In this document: positions 36,419 through 48,162 of the stretch, one piece after another
How positions within the stretch are numbered: the stretch's first letter is position 1
Layout of the letters: each line of letters begins with the position of its first letter
From: Phallusia mammillata
Lineage: Eukaryota; Chordata; Ascidiacea; Phlebobranchia; Ascidiidae
Assembly (NCBI GenBank): GCA_003260075.1
Contig: QLIY01000339.1
Location: forward strand, 53,121 to 117,120
Reading direction: 5' to 3'
DNA: 64,000 nt
Notes under the pieces: model-generated
Told to the model about the DNA's origin: nothing
Databases searched by the model: none
The model's input: only the letters and a program-made list of their open reading frames with translations
Made by a program: the position numbers and the translations under genes

Positions 36419-37390
36419 CTATAGTTCTCAACGGGGCGCTATCATTGAGGGGCGTTGGAGAATAATTGGGAGATTGGGGGGCGCGGGGATAAGATAGGGC
36501 AGTTAAAGCGGAACAAAACGAGTCATTTTTGTTGTATCTTTCCAGCGACCGATAAAAGTAAAATAGATAGTATTCACTGTATTAGTACTTTATTTTGCTA
36601 CGTGATTTCAATAATGATGTCACAAAGCATTTTGTGCAAATAACAATGCCTTATTTGTCAGGCTTGTTTGCGCTTTAAGAGCAGATTTTGCAAGTAGCAA
36701 TATATTTGTGCTTGGTTGAACCGAGTCAGAGCCCTAATTCTCGGTGCCTCGGCGCTCGGTCGCATTAACAATCACTGCGAAACCGCACTACGAATTGATT
36801 ACTAGCTTAACGGGTTTGTTGACATCACAATTAAACGCTTTATTTGTTTACTGCTGAGGTACCGAAGTAGGGTCTCCAAGAATAATAGTGTTGTTTTCAA
36901 AAACGTCACATAGTCCCGTGCATCGCACTTAAATGTGTTTTCAATTAGTGCTGTTGTTACTTGAAAAACGTTGGTATCGCCTAGCGTTGGCTTACATCAC
37001 ACGCAGAAGGTACTATTACAACTTAAATAAAACCCTGGGAGCTAAAAAAAGGGTATTGAAATCAAAACAACACCATGCGAATGTGAGCGATGCGTGACCG
37101 TTACAATACACCGAGCGTTAACGAGAGATACTCGACTAAACAGAACAATTGCAGTTTTTGCCCATCCCTGGTACCAAGTTGAAAGCAATGAGCTCTGTCT
37201 GCAATTAGTGGTATCATGGTGAATTAACCCTTAGGATTCTTTTTGTATATTTTAAGCGCTGAAACATCAATTATCACATTGATGCTGTACGTGAAATACA
37301 ATCATTTTGATTTTTGTCGTTTTAAAGGGGGCGTTTATAAATTAAGTAGACCTAAAAGGGGCGGTACAGAAAAAAAGGTTGAGAACACTG
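36419..37390. mobile_element. hAT-type element (972 bp) abutting the previous one
   Basis: The left end ctatagttctcaac and right end gttgagaacactg match hAT termini with mutations. It begins directly after the right duplication of the 301-bp element. On its right lies gtttggag (37391-37398), a one-mismatch match to gtttagag. No coding capacity is evident. Confidence 0.75.
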
Positions 37391-37498
37391 GTTTGGAGCT
37401 TTACATCAGCTGTACAATTACTGCGATATCCTTTTAAACATAATCGTTTTGGTGATTTTTTACAGCTTACATCAGTTAATTTTGTGTAACAAGGCAAA

Positions 37499-40400
37499 AT
37501 GGGTTTGACTGCTGATGATATCCAAAACATTCGAAAGAGTTGGAAAACGTTGGTCGACGCTGTAGGTCTGGAAACATTGGGGATAGTCGTTTTGCAAGGG
37601 TGAGTCTGTTTTATAAATACGACTTTGTAAATATATTTTGCGATAGCAAGTATGGCGTGGACGGCCAAGAAATAGAACTGTTATTGTGGTCAAAATAACG
37701 AATAATATATGGAAACTGCGCAAAAATAATATAAAATGTTCCTAACATTTTTGGTAGTATGGTTTTGGTTAACTCTTTTGCTTTCTAAATAGTTCTCAAA
37801 ACCAAGAGTATCACTTGTACATAAACTTTAATTGTGAGTTGCACTGCAAGATATGTTTACCGCGGGCCGTAAAACCAATTTTTGTCTCGAGTGCGGCCTA
37901 ACAAAGAAAATACAGAATATCGGTTGTAGGCTGGGATAGGCTTGTTGGGTACAAAATAATATCAAAATTAGGATCCGCATTTTGTTATAAAACAAAACAT
38001 GGTTCAAATATATCAAAATCGACATTTCTGGGCCCAATCAGACATCTATCTAGGCACACTGAATCACTGATCAAAAATATTGGGGCCCCACTAAATGTGC
38101 CTTTGAATGCAAAAATAATTTATTTGATAAAGTAACACAATTTTGTCTCTTCATTTAGACTTTTCAACCAAGCAACCGAAACAAGAGAAGTTTTTACGCA
38201 ACTTGGAGTTACTGGAGGTCCGGATAAAATGTACAGCATAGAAGAGCTCAAGGACATTCCCAAGGTCGTGGAACATGCAAACAAGTATGATGACGTTTTG
38301 TTCATGTGTTAGAAGTGTCCAAAATTAGCTCCTATAGCTTAATTAAAGCAGAATTAAACAATAGGGCCAGGAAATGTGGTTTCCATGGTGAAATTACGAC
38401 AGAAATGTGGCCAAATGTAACGTCAGGGCCGAATCAAGCCCGTTTTTTTTTTCAAACATACGCCCAAACCCAAATCGAACAGCCTGGCCCGACTTACAAC
38501 TCTGGTTCGAAATCAAGACGAATAAAATTCCGGTTAATTTTCTGCATAATTTTAAAATGCCTGAAGGCGTTTGGTCAAGCGTTTGCGGGTTACAAATGGA
38601 CGATGAAAAGATAATATCTTAGCCAGTGTTGTTTCAACAGCTGTTTCGTTGAAAAATAAATTGCCGTGAAAGAATGACAAGTGTTCCACCAAATATTCGT
38701 TTTTGGAACGAGCTTTGGGCTTGGTAACGAAACGTTAGAATATCCTATTTTCTCATTGTAGCCCATGCATGGTATTGGTATTATAATTGCAAATTGGTGT
38801 TCGTGTTTTTGTCCGCAAAGTGGATTTAGTTTGTTAGTGTGGCCCAACATAAAACGTTCAGGTTTATCCCGCATTGTCACCACATTCATGACCAAGATTT
38901 TATTTAACTTATGAACGCGGTATTGACAAAAAGAAACAACTACAAAGTTTTTATACACGAAATTTTGAAAAAGGTTTTTACAAAGGTTTTCAAATTTGTT
39001 TTTGTTTTTTCAGTCTCGCTAACACCATCGATGACCTTCTAAAGATTTTAGAAGACACTGACGCCGCTGTGAACGCTCTCAAAGATCTCGGTCGTGTTCA
39101 TGTGATTCACAAAGTAACACACAAACACATCGACGTAAGTAAAAGATTTTCACGGGATTTTCACTCCTAACGCAGTGGTTCTTAACATGGGTTCGATCAA
39201 ACCCCAGGCGTTCGGCAACACTGATTCAGGGGTTCGATGAAGGTCTTTTGAAGTACAATACAAATTCTCGTCATCGTCAATATTTGGGGTTGTATAATCA
39301 CTAAAAAGTGGCAACTTTTATTTGCTAAATATCAAAACACTGAAAGGTTACACTAAGGTTTTGTTTTCCTTTTTTACGGTACAGAGAGAGCATTGTGCGC
39401 GTTCTTCGTAAGCAGCACAACAACATAATTTGGCTTCATATTTTTTATGTTTGAGCACAGATGCTAAAAATACAATGCTTCATTTTGACAAAAACTAAAA
39501 AATGCCGGAACTAAAGCAATTCTGAAACAAGTTGCTTGTATCATTATGTCAGAATATAACAAAATGCCAAACAATAACTGTTGCTACTCTGTTTGGTCAA
39601 AAGCTAATTATGACCCACAAAACAAAACGAGTTAGCAACCTAGTTGGGATGTACGTTGGGGTTCGATCAAAGACTAAAAAATATCGTAGGGGTTCGGCCG
39701 TTATAAAAAGGCTAAGAACCACTGTCCTAAGGTGAGTATGTCACGGGATTTGACGGACTTGTTTACAAACTCGCTTTAAAATGTCAACACAGAATAAATT
39801 AATAAGTCCCCCCGAACCTTTGAAAAGTTCAGTTGTTTAACCCACCGTTAAATAGCTTTGCACGAATAACTTTTTTCAATAAAACGATCGTTTTTCACGA
39901 TATAGCTTCGTTTGCATTTAATTATCACGCCATTTCAACGAAGATTAATTGCCAATACGCACGTTTTACCGAAAGTGTGATAAAAAAAATTTCGCAACGA
40001 TTTAATATTAGCACGATTTTAACCCATATCCCAAACGTGTCTTTTCAATTGGGGCAGATGAAAGGAAAAAAATAATTACACATTAAGCAATATCGTGGCT
40101 TTTGCATCGCATTTATGAAGTCACAAACAATCCACGTCGTGATACTATAACCAGTTAATATTGCCCAGCCCAGAACCCGATGTAAAGCAAATTCCCATCT
40201 ATTGCGTCGCGTTGATATGACGTCATAACAGCAACCCGGTAAATAAGAAAATTACCTTGTCGCCTGCGTCACATTTTGTGATGTCATAAGAGCACCCGGC
40301 AAAAAATAATTTCGCTCTGTCGCTTACCTCATAATTTTACAAAGTTTTAATTTTATACACGATATTTTAATCAAAAACATAACTGCCACAGTAGCTAGTT

Positions 40401-41025
40401 GTGTATAAAGAACGCCACCCTACTCAATGCCAAATCTGCGTTACTGTCTGTGACATAACTTCGCATACTTGACATTCACCTTTTGGAGCAAGTGCTTTTA
40501 TATACCTACGGTGTTGTATAGCTCGATTGACAACCTGTACTGATGATGACAACAGTGATTGTTGAGGTAGAACTACTAACACTGGAACTCAGCTGACGCC
40601 CGGTTTGGTGGATGGCGCAACAGAGCATACGTGTTTATGGTACTGACTCACCAATCATTCTTACCATAAACCCAAATTGCTGAGTCAGCACCATAAACGC
40701 CTATGCTCCGTTGCGCCACCTACCAGAAATTCCAGACCGGCCGTCAGCCAAATTCCAGTGTTAGAAGCTCAACCGATTGTTGAAACGTCTGCATATTGTA
40801 TTCTATATACGCAAGTTCTCTGGCAGTTATGTTTTTCATTAAAGATAATTTTATTGTTCGGAACACAAAATGAATTGCTTTATTTCATACTTGTTTTTGT
40901 TACAGACTCTCGGGCCAATATTGCTGAATGTGATTTGTTCAAATTTGAGTTTGCCTGAATCTTCACCCACCGGTGTTTCCTGGGGAAAGTTGTACGGAGT
41001 CATCGCTGCCTGCATGAAAGTTTAA
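37499..41025 (+). CDS. Globin (hemoglobin-like), 4 exons
   Basis: Exons: 37499-37599, 38159-38284, 39014-39134, 40906-41025, all phases consistent, 155 residues. Exons 2 and 3 (126 and 121 bp) have exactly the lengths of the matching exons in the globin gene at 26.1-28.6 kb, and all three intron positions and phases are shared, so the two genes are paralogs. Distal E7 is His 73 (VEHAN) and proximal F8 is His 105 (GRVHVIH), 32 residues apart as in neuroglobin. The CD1 position seems to be Leu 49 (FTQL) where Phe is nearly universal. A 3' splice acceptor (tttttacag) lies 34 bp before the ATG and may accept a 5' exon or a spliced leader. Its introns carry an hAT element and a long hairpin repeat. 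Confidence 0.9.
39173..39724. mobile_element. hAT-type element (552 bp) in globin intron 3
   Basis: Ends cagtggttcttaac and ctaagaaccactg are flanked by tcctaacg (39165-39172) and tcctaagg (39725-39732), an 8-bp duplication with one mismatch. 'ggttcgatcaaa' occurs near both ends. Confidence 0.85.
40560..40775. repeat. Long hairpin (foldback) repeat in globin intron 3
   Basis: The left arm (ctaacactggaactcagc, gatggcgcaacagagcata, gtttatggta) is mirrored by the right arm (accataaacgcctatgct, ccgttgcgccacctacc, aattccagtgttag). Arms are about 95 bp each with mismatches. A shorter relative lies at 48864-48982. Confidence 0.8.
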
Positions 41026-41142
41026 TCTAATCAATAATTGTGTATTCTGTTCATGTACTTTAACTGTATTGATAAACTTTGTAAAAAATCATTGTATCGC
41101 ATATCTTTTTTTATGCTTTTTGACCTTGCAATCAAGTATTGC

Positions 41143-41308
41143 GCTTGTTACGTACACTAACAACCAATGTGATTGACTGCACAAACTCCCGTTTAAGAGT
41201 ACAAAGTGCATGTAACAAGCGCTATGGTTGACTTTTCGAAGTTCGTTGGGAAACCTGCTTTAAGCTTGCAAAGTCGTATGTACCAAGCCCCATATGTGAC
41301 TGCATGAG
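41143..41308 (-). repeat. 70-bp satellite, block 8 (inverted)
   Basis: About two units with aagcgctatggttgact, 'aacctgctttaagc' and ttgcaaagtcgta follow the 3' end of the plus-strand globin gene. Confidence 0.75.
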
Positions 41309-41689
41309 CCTATTTTTACAGTGATTTAATTAATGATTGCAGTTAGAAAATTCAGTGTGAAATACCACTAAATCTGTCGCTATATTTTATTTGTTTTACC
41401 AAAACAAATGCATTTCGCTATAAAAAGCATCATCAGTGTATAAAAACAAAATAAAAAGCGGGATAAAAGCAAAAAATACAGACAACACGCAACCCCAGAA
41501 TAACCGCAAAAAGTCTTTCCTCTGTCTTACAGGACTGCAAATGCAGACCAGCAGGTATGGCGCTGATAAAAAAAACACGAAAAAAGGCGAGGAAAAGATA
41601 AGGGCGCAAAACGAAAAAACAAACACGATTGTAACAACAAAGCGATTGCAGTCAACGAACTGCCGGAAGGACCATCGCTTGAACATTTA

Positions 41690-42112
41690 TTGTGGCGCCC
41701 GTTAAAATTAGCCATTTGTTTTCACAAACGTCCAATTTTTCAGTCCGAGGTTCCTCTACAAAAACCACATTATAACATTGTGCAATGCCTAACTTTTTTT
41801 GGAAAAGTCGGAAATGTTTATTGTAGTAATGCTGAAGAAGGGCCGCGCGGTCATCCCCTACACTTATGTCGGACGTCCGCCAAACAGCTCGATGTGAATT
41901 CCATCGGGTCGAAAACTTATTTTTTGTTTGGCATAGTGTTCTTCACACACCAAACACGTGGCAACATATATTCCGTAGTTACGACACGAAAGTTGCTGAC
42001 GTAAGTGAAACAGTCTTTGCTGTGACCGCAAGTCAGTCACCGGAAAAACCATTGATTTGGATTTGCCGTGGTGACCGCACAGCGCGCATTTATGATTGCA
42101 GTTACTAAGACT
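41690..42112 (-). pseudogene. Penelope-like retroelement remnant: GIY-YIG endonuclease domain
   Basis: On the minus strand the frame from about 42110 to 41925 encodes a Cys-rich lead-in (CNHKCALCGHHGK) and then the start of a GIY-YIG fold (GIYVATCLVCEEHY). After a frameshift near 41925 the adjoining frame continues with TRWNSHRAVW and ends near 41690 (EEPRTEKLDVCENKW). This order is that of the C-terminal nuclease of Penelope-like retroelements. The reverse transcriptase is absent, stops lie just upstream and the nuclease is split, so it is dead. Other GIY-YIG retroelements remain possible. Confidence 0.65.
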
Positions 42113-43474
42113 TTTTTGCGCAGTACATGTTTACATTGTAAAGCTGCATTTGCGTTTGTAATATTATTGTACTTGGTGATAATGTCTTTCACCGTATGCT
42201 ATTTATAATAAAGTATTATTTCCATGAAAGTTTCAGAAGAGAACACAAATTAATTTGAGTGACAGATTTAAACAATATTACAAACACTGTATTTTTTCCT
42301 ATAGTCGATAAGTTAGTAATGGATTAATATTGATTAGTTGATTTATGGGACTAAAATCGAATTTCTTCAGACACCAATCCTAAAAAACAAGTATATCCTA
42401 TAGGCCATGTAAATAACGCTAAAACATTGCCAGTTCGTAAGCGTACCAAAAGCAAATACAGGGAAGTTTTAATTTGCTTTATATTTTACCCAAAGTCTTT
42501 GTGGAAATGACCGGTTTCGCCACCTGGAAAACCGTAGCTCTTGTAAGGCTACATTCATACAGCACTAAAACATACAACATGCACGAAAAGCAATTCAATG
42601 AAACTCAAAACCTACTTTGGGTAAAACAAAAGACGTTTCATTTGTTTTCACAGCAATCGTTTCTAAAAAGAACAACAAAACTTGTTTACTTTTGGCCTCG
42701 CGCACCAAAATCGCTCAACCGTTACGACAAAATATGTGCAATTTTTAAATCAAGCAAGGGGCAAAGCACTGTGATATTAATGTTTAAATTTTTAAACACT
42801 TTTTTTGTAAAAAGATTAAAAAAGTGACACAATTAAATCGTGGTATTTACATTTTTGTTTACTTGTTTAAATCAAATCAAACGTAAAAACATATGTTAAC
42901 ATTGCGTTTTGTACCACAGTGCAGTAACAATACATAAACTTTTAGGGCAGCAAAGATTAGTGTAATTGGCAGTTTTTGTGATTTTTCTTTCGTTTACAAC
43001 ATTGCAAAATATTGTTTAATTTGATGTATGTTTTATTGTGGACATTACAGTGGCACCACATTACAATATAAATGGGCCAAAAACTGTAAACAAGTATAAA
43101 AACATATAAAATTGATGATTATTAAATTTAAACACAAATTAGCAAATGCCATCAATATTAAAACACACAAATTAGCAAATGCCATCAATACATTGAACAG
43201 AATTTTATAGGAATGCAACACAATATTGTCAAGTGTTCAATATTTAATATTGATTAGTGGAAAAAAATAGAAAAAAGGAAAGGCATGTCCCATTTGCTAA
43301 GATGTTTGGGGGAATTAAATAGATTTTAGCTGCAGACAGTGCACACTGTTTTGATTTATTAGTTCTCATCAGTGCAGACCTGGTGACAAAAACTGTGGCT
43401 GCATAGGCAAGTATGACCACATTACAGCTTTTCAGTTTTAGTACAACCAGGTTACAAAAAAACTGGTTTAGGGG

Positions 43475-43817
43475 TTGCAGGTTAAAAAGCCAAGCATCAC
43501 CATAACTCGATATAAGGCAACTTTTGTTCAAACAAGTATTAGGCATTGGATCACATTTCCTAGGCAATTAAAGTGAACATGCAATTATCTAAAATAATTT
43601 GTAATCATTTTTTGTGTTCTAGCTGAAATTAGTATAGAAGGGGGGGGGGAGCTTGCAGGTTAAAAAGCCAAGCATCACCATAACTCGATATAAGGCAAAT
43701 TTTGTTCAAACAAGTATTAGGCATTGGATCACATATCCTAGGCAATTAAAGTGAACATGCAATTATCTTAAATAATTTGTAATCATTTTTTGTGTTCTAG
43801 CTGAAATTAGTATAGAA
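43475..43817 (+). repeat. 165-bp duplication at the TM6SF start, separated by ten G
   Basis: Copies at 43475-43639 and 43653-43817 differ at only a few bases and are offset by 178 bp. Each ends in the acceptor-like tttttgtgttctag plus ctgaaattagtatagaa. Between them lies a run of exactly ten G (43640-43649). Only the second copy leads into the ATG. This looks like two overlapping contig ends, or two alleles, placed side by side. Confidence 0.8.
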
Positions 43818-43819
43818 CC

Positions 43820-45720
43820 ATGGCCAATCTACAAGGTTTAATAGTGACCATGCTTATCAGCTTCACTGCATTTCCATTGGTGATGTATGTGACAACTTCA
43901 AATGTGTTGACCGAACCTTTGACGCTAATGTCAATCGGATTGGGGCTAACAGCAGCAATTTTGATAACAATCGCAGTACTTGTACCTCCATCTGGAATAA
44001 AAAATTCAAAAAACATTGAAGGCCGTGGACTTATTTACTACACATGTGCTTTGTTTATGTGGGCAAGCATGGCTGATATGTCAATACAAACAGCACATTT
44101 TGGATTTTTTATGGGTTTGGAAAGCAATACAGATTATTTCACCAATGGAGAACCGTACCTAATGACCCCTATCGGCATCAGCACTCAATACTGGAATGCA
44201 ATTGTGAATTATGTTCTGTATTTATTTATCATATACAAGATTGACAATAACCAAGACCCACGGAACTTCGTACTGTACTGGTGTGGATCAATTTGCACCA
44301 GCCAGTTCGTGCTGATGTCAGGGATTTTAACTGGATCATACTCTGATCAATTGGAATATGCTGTCTGGATGAATGTTACGTTCGTTGTGTTTCCAGTTTG
44401 GGTGTTGTGGAAATACCTTGTAAAGCCTAGGACGGATTTGCCGATGAAAATGTATGTAGTTTTTCACCTTACATATTATACCTAGTACGTAACTTTTGTT
44501 TAGTGACAATGCACTAGTCTGCAGAGTATGGCTGATGCATGTGTAAATTTTTGGATTTTTTTTCTGCACACCATTTTTTTGGTTTTATTATCGTAATCAA
44601 AAAATAAATCAAAAAACGCTTACAACAAAGTTAAGAAATAGAGTTATATTTTCCCTTTCCCTTTATCATGCACTGTACTATGTGTACTATCCAGTGTTAT
44701 TTACCCTGGTAAAAGCGACATGTATAGGACGTTGAAACATCGGTATAACAATACAATTGACAGAAGAGTTCTGTTAACTTGATACTCTACCTGGCAGCAA
44801 CAGCTTATATAGTAGATGCTCAAAAAACAAGCAACCCCACAATTTTCAACCCATAGTTTGGAAAACACTGTTTTAACCTGTATGTACATGACATAACTAA
44901 TGCTGCAAACCATTATTATTTTTGCTTTTTTAGAGCAGAAAAACGTCAGTCTGGGTTTTTGGATTTGATTCTTTCTGTGGGTCTAATAGCAGCTTCTTGC
45001 CTTGCTTTTGTCCGTGTCCTTGGTGCAATGGGTTCAAAGTTCCCAGTTATGAAGTATTATGCAACACATTATGAGCCACATCTTCTTGATGAAACTGACT
45101 TTGGAAAAACATGGGCTCTGTATTCAGCAATGTATGGAATTCCATTTCAGGTATGGTTTTGCATGCATGATTATGGAGTAGTATTATTTAGGTTTTGTAT
45201 GTCCAGCGATGGTCATTATGACCAGTCTAAATATGGTTAACCATTAAAAATTAAACATTTGCAATTTAGGTCTTTTTGTCCGAAAAAACATTGCTTATGT
45301 AGTTTTGTGCACTTTTTTATATTTTTGACTTTGATTTTTTTCATAAAAGCAGAAGTAGACAGTTTAATTTATTTACATGTTATATTCTTTTTTATTGCAA
45401 GTGTATGTATATATATATATATTTAAAAAAGGTTTGAAAAAAATGAAATATTTATCTTTTGGGTAAATATATAAATATAATTGTGTATTCCAGTTTATTT
45501 TTTAGGAATTTGTAATTTAAGACATATGGTAAAAAATCAAAATTGTTAGATATTAGCAATTTTGTGCAGTATATTCTGGCCTTTTTGTGTTCACCAAGAA
45601 TGATTTAAAAAAACAATTTAGTTTCAAAATACATTTTCTGCTGTGTTATTTACCAAAAATTATTATTATTTTTTAGTTAGCTGCAGTGTATGGCCTGCGC
45701 TGCCCTGGAAAAGAATGGAT

Positions 45721-45774
<54 letters not shown>

Positions 45775-47581
45775 CTGTCAGTTTACTATGCAGCAAGTAT
45801 GCTACAGGTGAGTTACTTATGATTTGTTTGCGTATTTACACATAAACATATCCCACTAAATTGCTTTGTGATATCGTGTAGCTGCAGCGTTTTTAACCTG
45901 TATACAACAATTGTGCCCTCCAATATTTTGCACTCTATAACAGACTAACAATGTGTAGTGTCACCATCTTTTCTTTACCAAATGAATTCAAATTATTTTG
46001 AGGTGGAATATATAAAAGACAGTGTTTATGGGCATAAAAAGCAGTTGGGGTTTCAGTTCTTTGTTCGGCGAAACACAAATTTTAAATTTTAAATAAAGAG
46101 TCTCAATCTTATGTACAGCCCCAATAAAACACTTTTTTACATTTTATTACCTCCCAGAAAATTGGTAACTTGTTGTTAGCTCTTAACTGGCGAACAGAAA
46201 AAAACAATTGCCTTTTTGTGATTCTGGTTGGAATCAAAGGGGTGTTACTCTGCAGAGGAGACTGTTATACAATGCACATAAAGTTACACTAGAATTACCA
46301 AGTAAAAAATTACATATACTTCACTGTTTAGTAGCACTGACGAAATGAGTTTTATTGTAAGTTAGTTACCATTGTATTTAAAATGTATGGCCTGTTGCCA
46401 TACATACCATTATTTAAGTGTCTCCTGTGGCAAATTAATTGGCAAACACTGCTCTCAAGCTCACAAAAACAATCATCAGTAAAGACAATGTGTTTAAATA
46501 GCAGCATGTTTAATCTGATGCGCCTCTTGTGCCTGGTGTTTGTTTGCATTAAAATTTTGTTGTAAGTTATAGTTAACCAAGTCATATTGCGTATCCCCCA
46601 GTCCTTGTATATGTTTTACACAATTTGTAATTATGATATCACCACCCACTTTTAAAAGTAAAACTTGCCCCAACTCCAAAAATTATCACAATGGCCCCCT
46701 CAGTGGACAAAATCACCCCTTGTGAAGAACCTTGAGTTAGTGTAAACAACGCTGTTACAGTGCCTTTTCATATTTTACATACTGCTTAAGGCAGCAAACA
46801 AATGACGGCATTTCCTTAATTACAGGAAGCTTTCTAGGGCTCCTTACATTGTCAACCGTTTCTGATTTACACACTAGTAAGGCTGCATTATTATGTAAAG
46901 TAGGTTTAATAAAAAAGCAAAAGGTCAAAAACAACAATTATAGACAGTGTAACCTGTTTTTACCTAAATGGTAAAAAAGTAGCAAATATATGTATATACA
47001 TAGACATACATATATGCTTCGGGGGGGGGGATACTAGTAAAGATGTGTTATGATGATGAAGTAGGTTTAATCAAAAGCCCTTTAATGTGCTGTCCTGTCT
47101 AGTAAATGTATTTTGCTAAAACTTTCAAATTGTAATTGTAAACAATAGTTGACAAATGTCAAAACTGACAAATGCAAACAGTGCAAGCTGTTTTGGACCG
47201 GAACTGTTATAAAAAAGCGTTTAAAAAGTGCTACGTAAAGTCATTTGTAACAACATATATACATATGTAAATATATTAGATAGTAAACCTTGGTTAGACC
47301 AGGTTTAATAAACCTGCTCTTAGTTCAGGAAAAACTCTAGTTCGAATTATTGTATGCGAGGTGTTCAGTTTAACATGCATTGCCGTTTATTTTGATAATA
47401 AAAAAAACTTTTGCGTATGCAAGATAGATATATTTGGCAGAAATTTCCCTAAATAGTATGCTATAGCATGGGTCCACTGGCCTAAAATGTCTGGTCACCA
47501 GCTGCACTGACCTTACAGGTTGAAACATTGTGTACTGTCTGCAGTTAACTTAGAATCATTATGGCTCATTTCTTTTATACT

Positions 47582-47677
<96 letters not shown>

Positions 47678-48162
47678 AAACTATGAATGTGCAGCATACA
47701 ATACATGCAGTGGTGCTTGTGATATGACTTTCGGCAGATTCTCCACTGAGCCCGTGTAGCTCAGTTGGTAGAGCGCGGGTCCCGGAATGACTCCTGTCAT
47801 GGGTTTGAATCCCTCCGCAGGCTAGATTTTTTTTTCTCTTTTGTGCCTTGCCATATGGGAAAGCCTGATTTAGTATAATGCCTCCAATGGCCCTGGTGTA
47901 CTATAAAGTGGTTGGCCATATGGCTTACAAAAGTAGGATTAACATGATATTTTATTTATTCCAGGGAAGTTTTGTATTCACATCATACTCGTGGTACCCA
48001 TCTTCAGAAGAGCAATACAGGATCCCTGATGAATCAAGAAGCACTGTCTTGTGTATTAATATTGCACTTGTTTTTCTGGCAAATCTTCTGATGTTTCGAT
48101 GTCTGAGTGACCCAGGCTATTTTGCCCCGAAACCTGCAGTGCAAGACAAGAAAAGAAAATGA
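43820..48162 (+). CDS. TM6SF-family multi-pass membrane protein (EXPERA domain), 4 exons
   Basis: Exons: 43820-44451, 44934-45150, 45677-45807, 47965-48162. The protein is about 375 residues, close to human TM6SF1 and TM6SF2. It has many hydrophobic segments and family-like stretches GEPYLMTP, QYWNAIVNYVLYL and RNFVLYWCGS in the first exon, EWM...DLS in the third and YRIPDES in the fourth. TM6SF proteins are ER/Golgi membrane proteins with EXPERA domains; TM6SF2 acts in lipoprotein lipid loading. The C-terminus KKRK fits a KKxx ER-retrieval signal. A run of 52 G (45721-45772) interrupts the third exon. The codons on both sides are right, but that exon is 131 bp where both neighbours require a multiple of three, so as written the frame is broken. 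An acceptor (tgtgttctag) 17 bp before the ATG suggests trans-splicing or a 5' exon. Confidence 0.85.
45721..45772. other. 52-base poly-G run inside a TM6SF coding exon
   Basis: The run lies between codons for EWM and for DLS, which are nearly adjacent in this family. It shifts the frame. A placeholder for an unsequenced or overlapping gap is the simplest reading. Confidence 0.7.
47021..47030. other. 10-base poly-G run between diverged duplicate flanks
   Basis: Left of the run, about 46873-46970 has cactagtaaggctgcatta and gtaggtttaat. Right of it, 47033 onward has tactagtaaagatgtgtta and gtaggtttaat. The flanks are diverged copies, as expected of two unmerged contig ends. Confidence 0.55.
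47582..47676. other. 95-base poly-G run in a TM6SF intron
   Basis: The longest pure G run in the window. It stands just before a SINE copy, where repeats would hinder assembly. Confidence 0.6.
47680..47900 (+). repeat. SINE copy with tRNA-like head
   Basis: Leader (gtgcagcatacaatac, gactttcggcagat), then a tRNA-like module at about 47751-47823 with gtgtagctcagttggtagag and gggtttgaatccc, then the shared tail ccttgccatatgggaaa. The ends of the module pair over about seven bases, the best tRNA fold of the three copies. Confidence 0.7.

Larger units (their letters stand above)
41026..43474. other. Region between globin and TM6SF genes
   Basis: Contains satellite block 8 (41143-41308) and the GIY-YIG retroelement remnant (41690-42112). 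A direct repeat of about 33 bp with caaattagcaaatgccatc lies at about 43135-43200. The ORFs at 42474-42827 and 43244-43567 have no splice context and no recognisable domain. Confidence 0.45.

Noticed and set aside
42474-42827. 117-codon plus-strand ORF
   Set aside because: No recognisable domain, poor codon character and no splice context.
43244-43567. 107-codon minus-strand ORF
   Set aside because: It covers the duplicated TM6SF upstream region on the other strand and has no domain sense.
47520-47759. Plus-strand polyglycine ORF
   Set aside because: It is the translation of the 95-G run in an intron.
47751-47823. A tRNA gene
   Set aside because: Shared leader and tail with other copies and an imperfect fold mark it as a SINE head.
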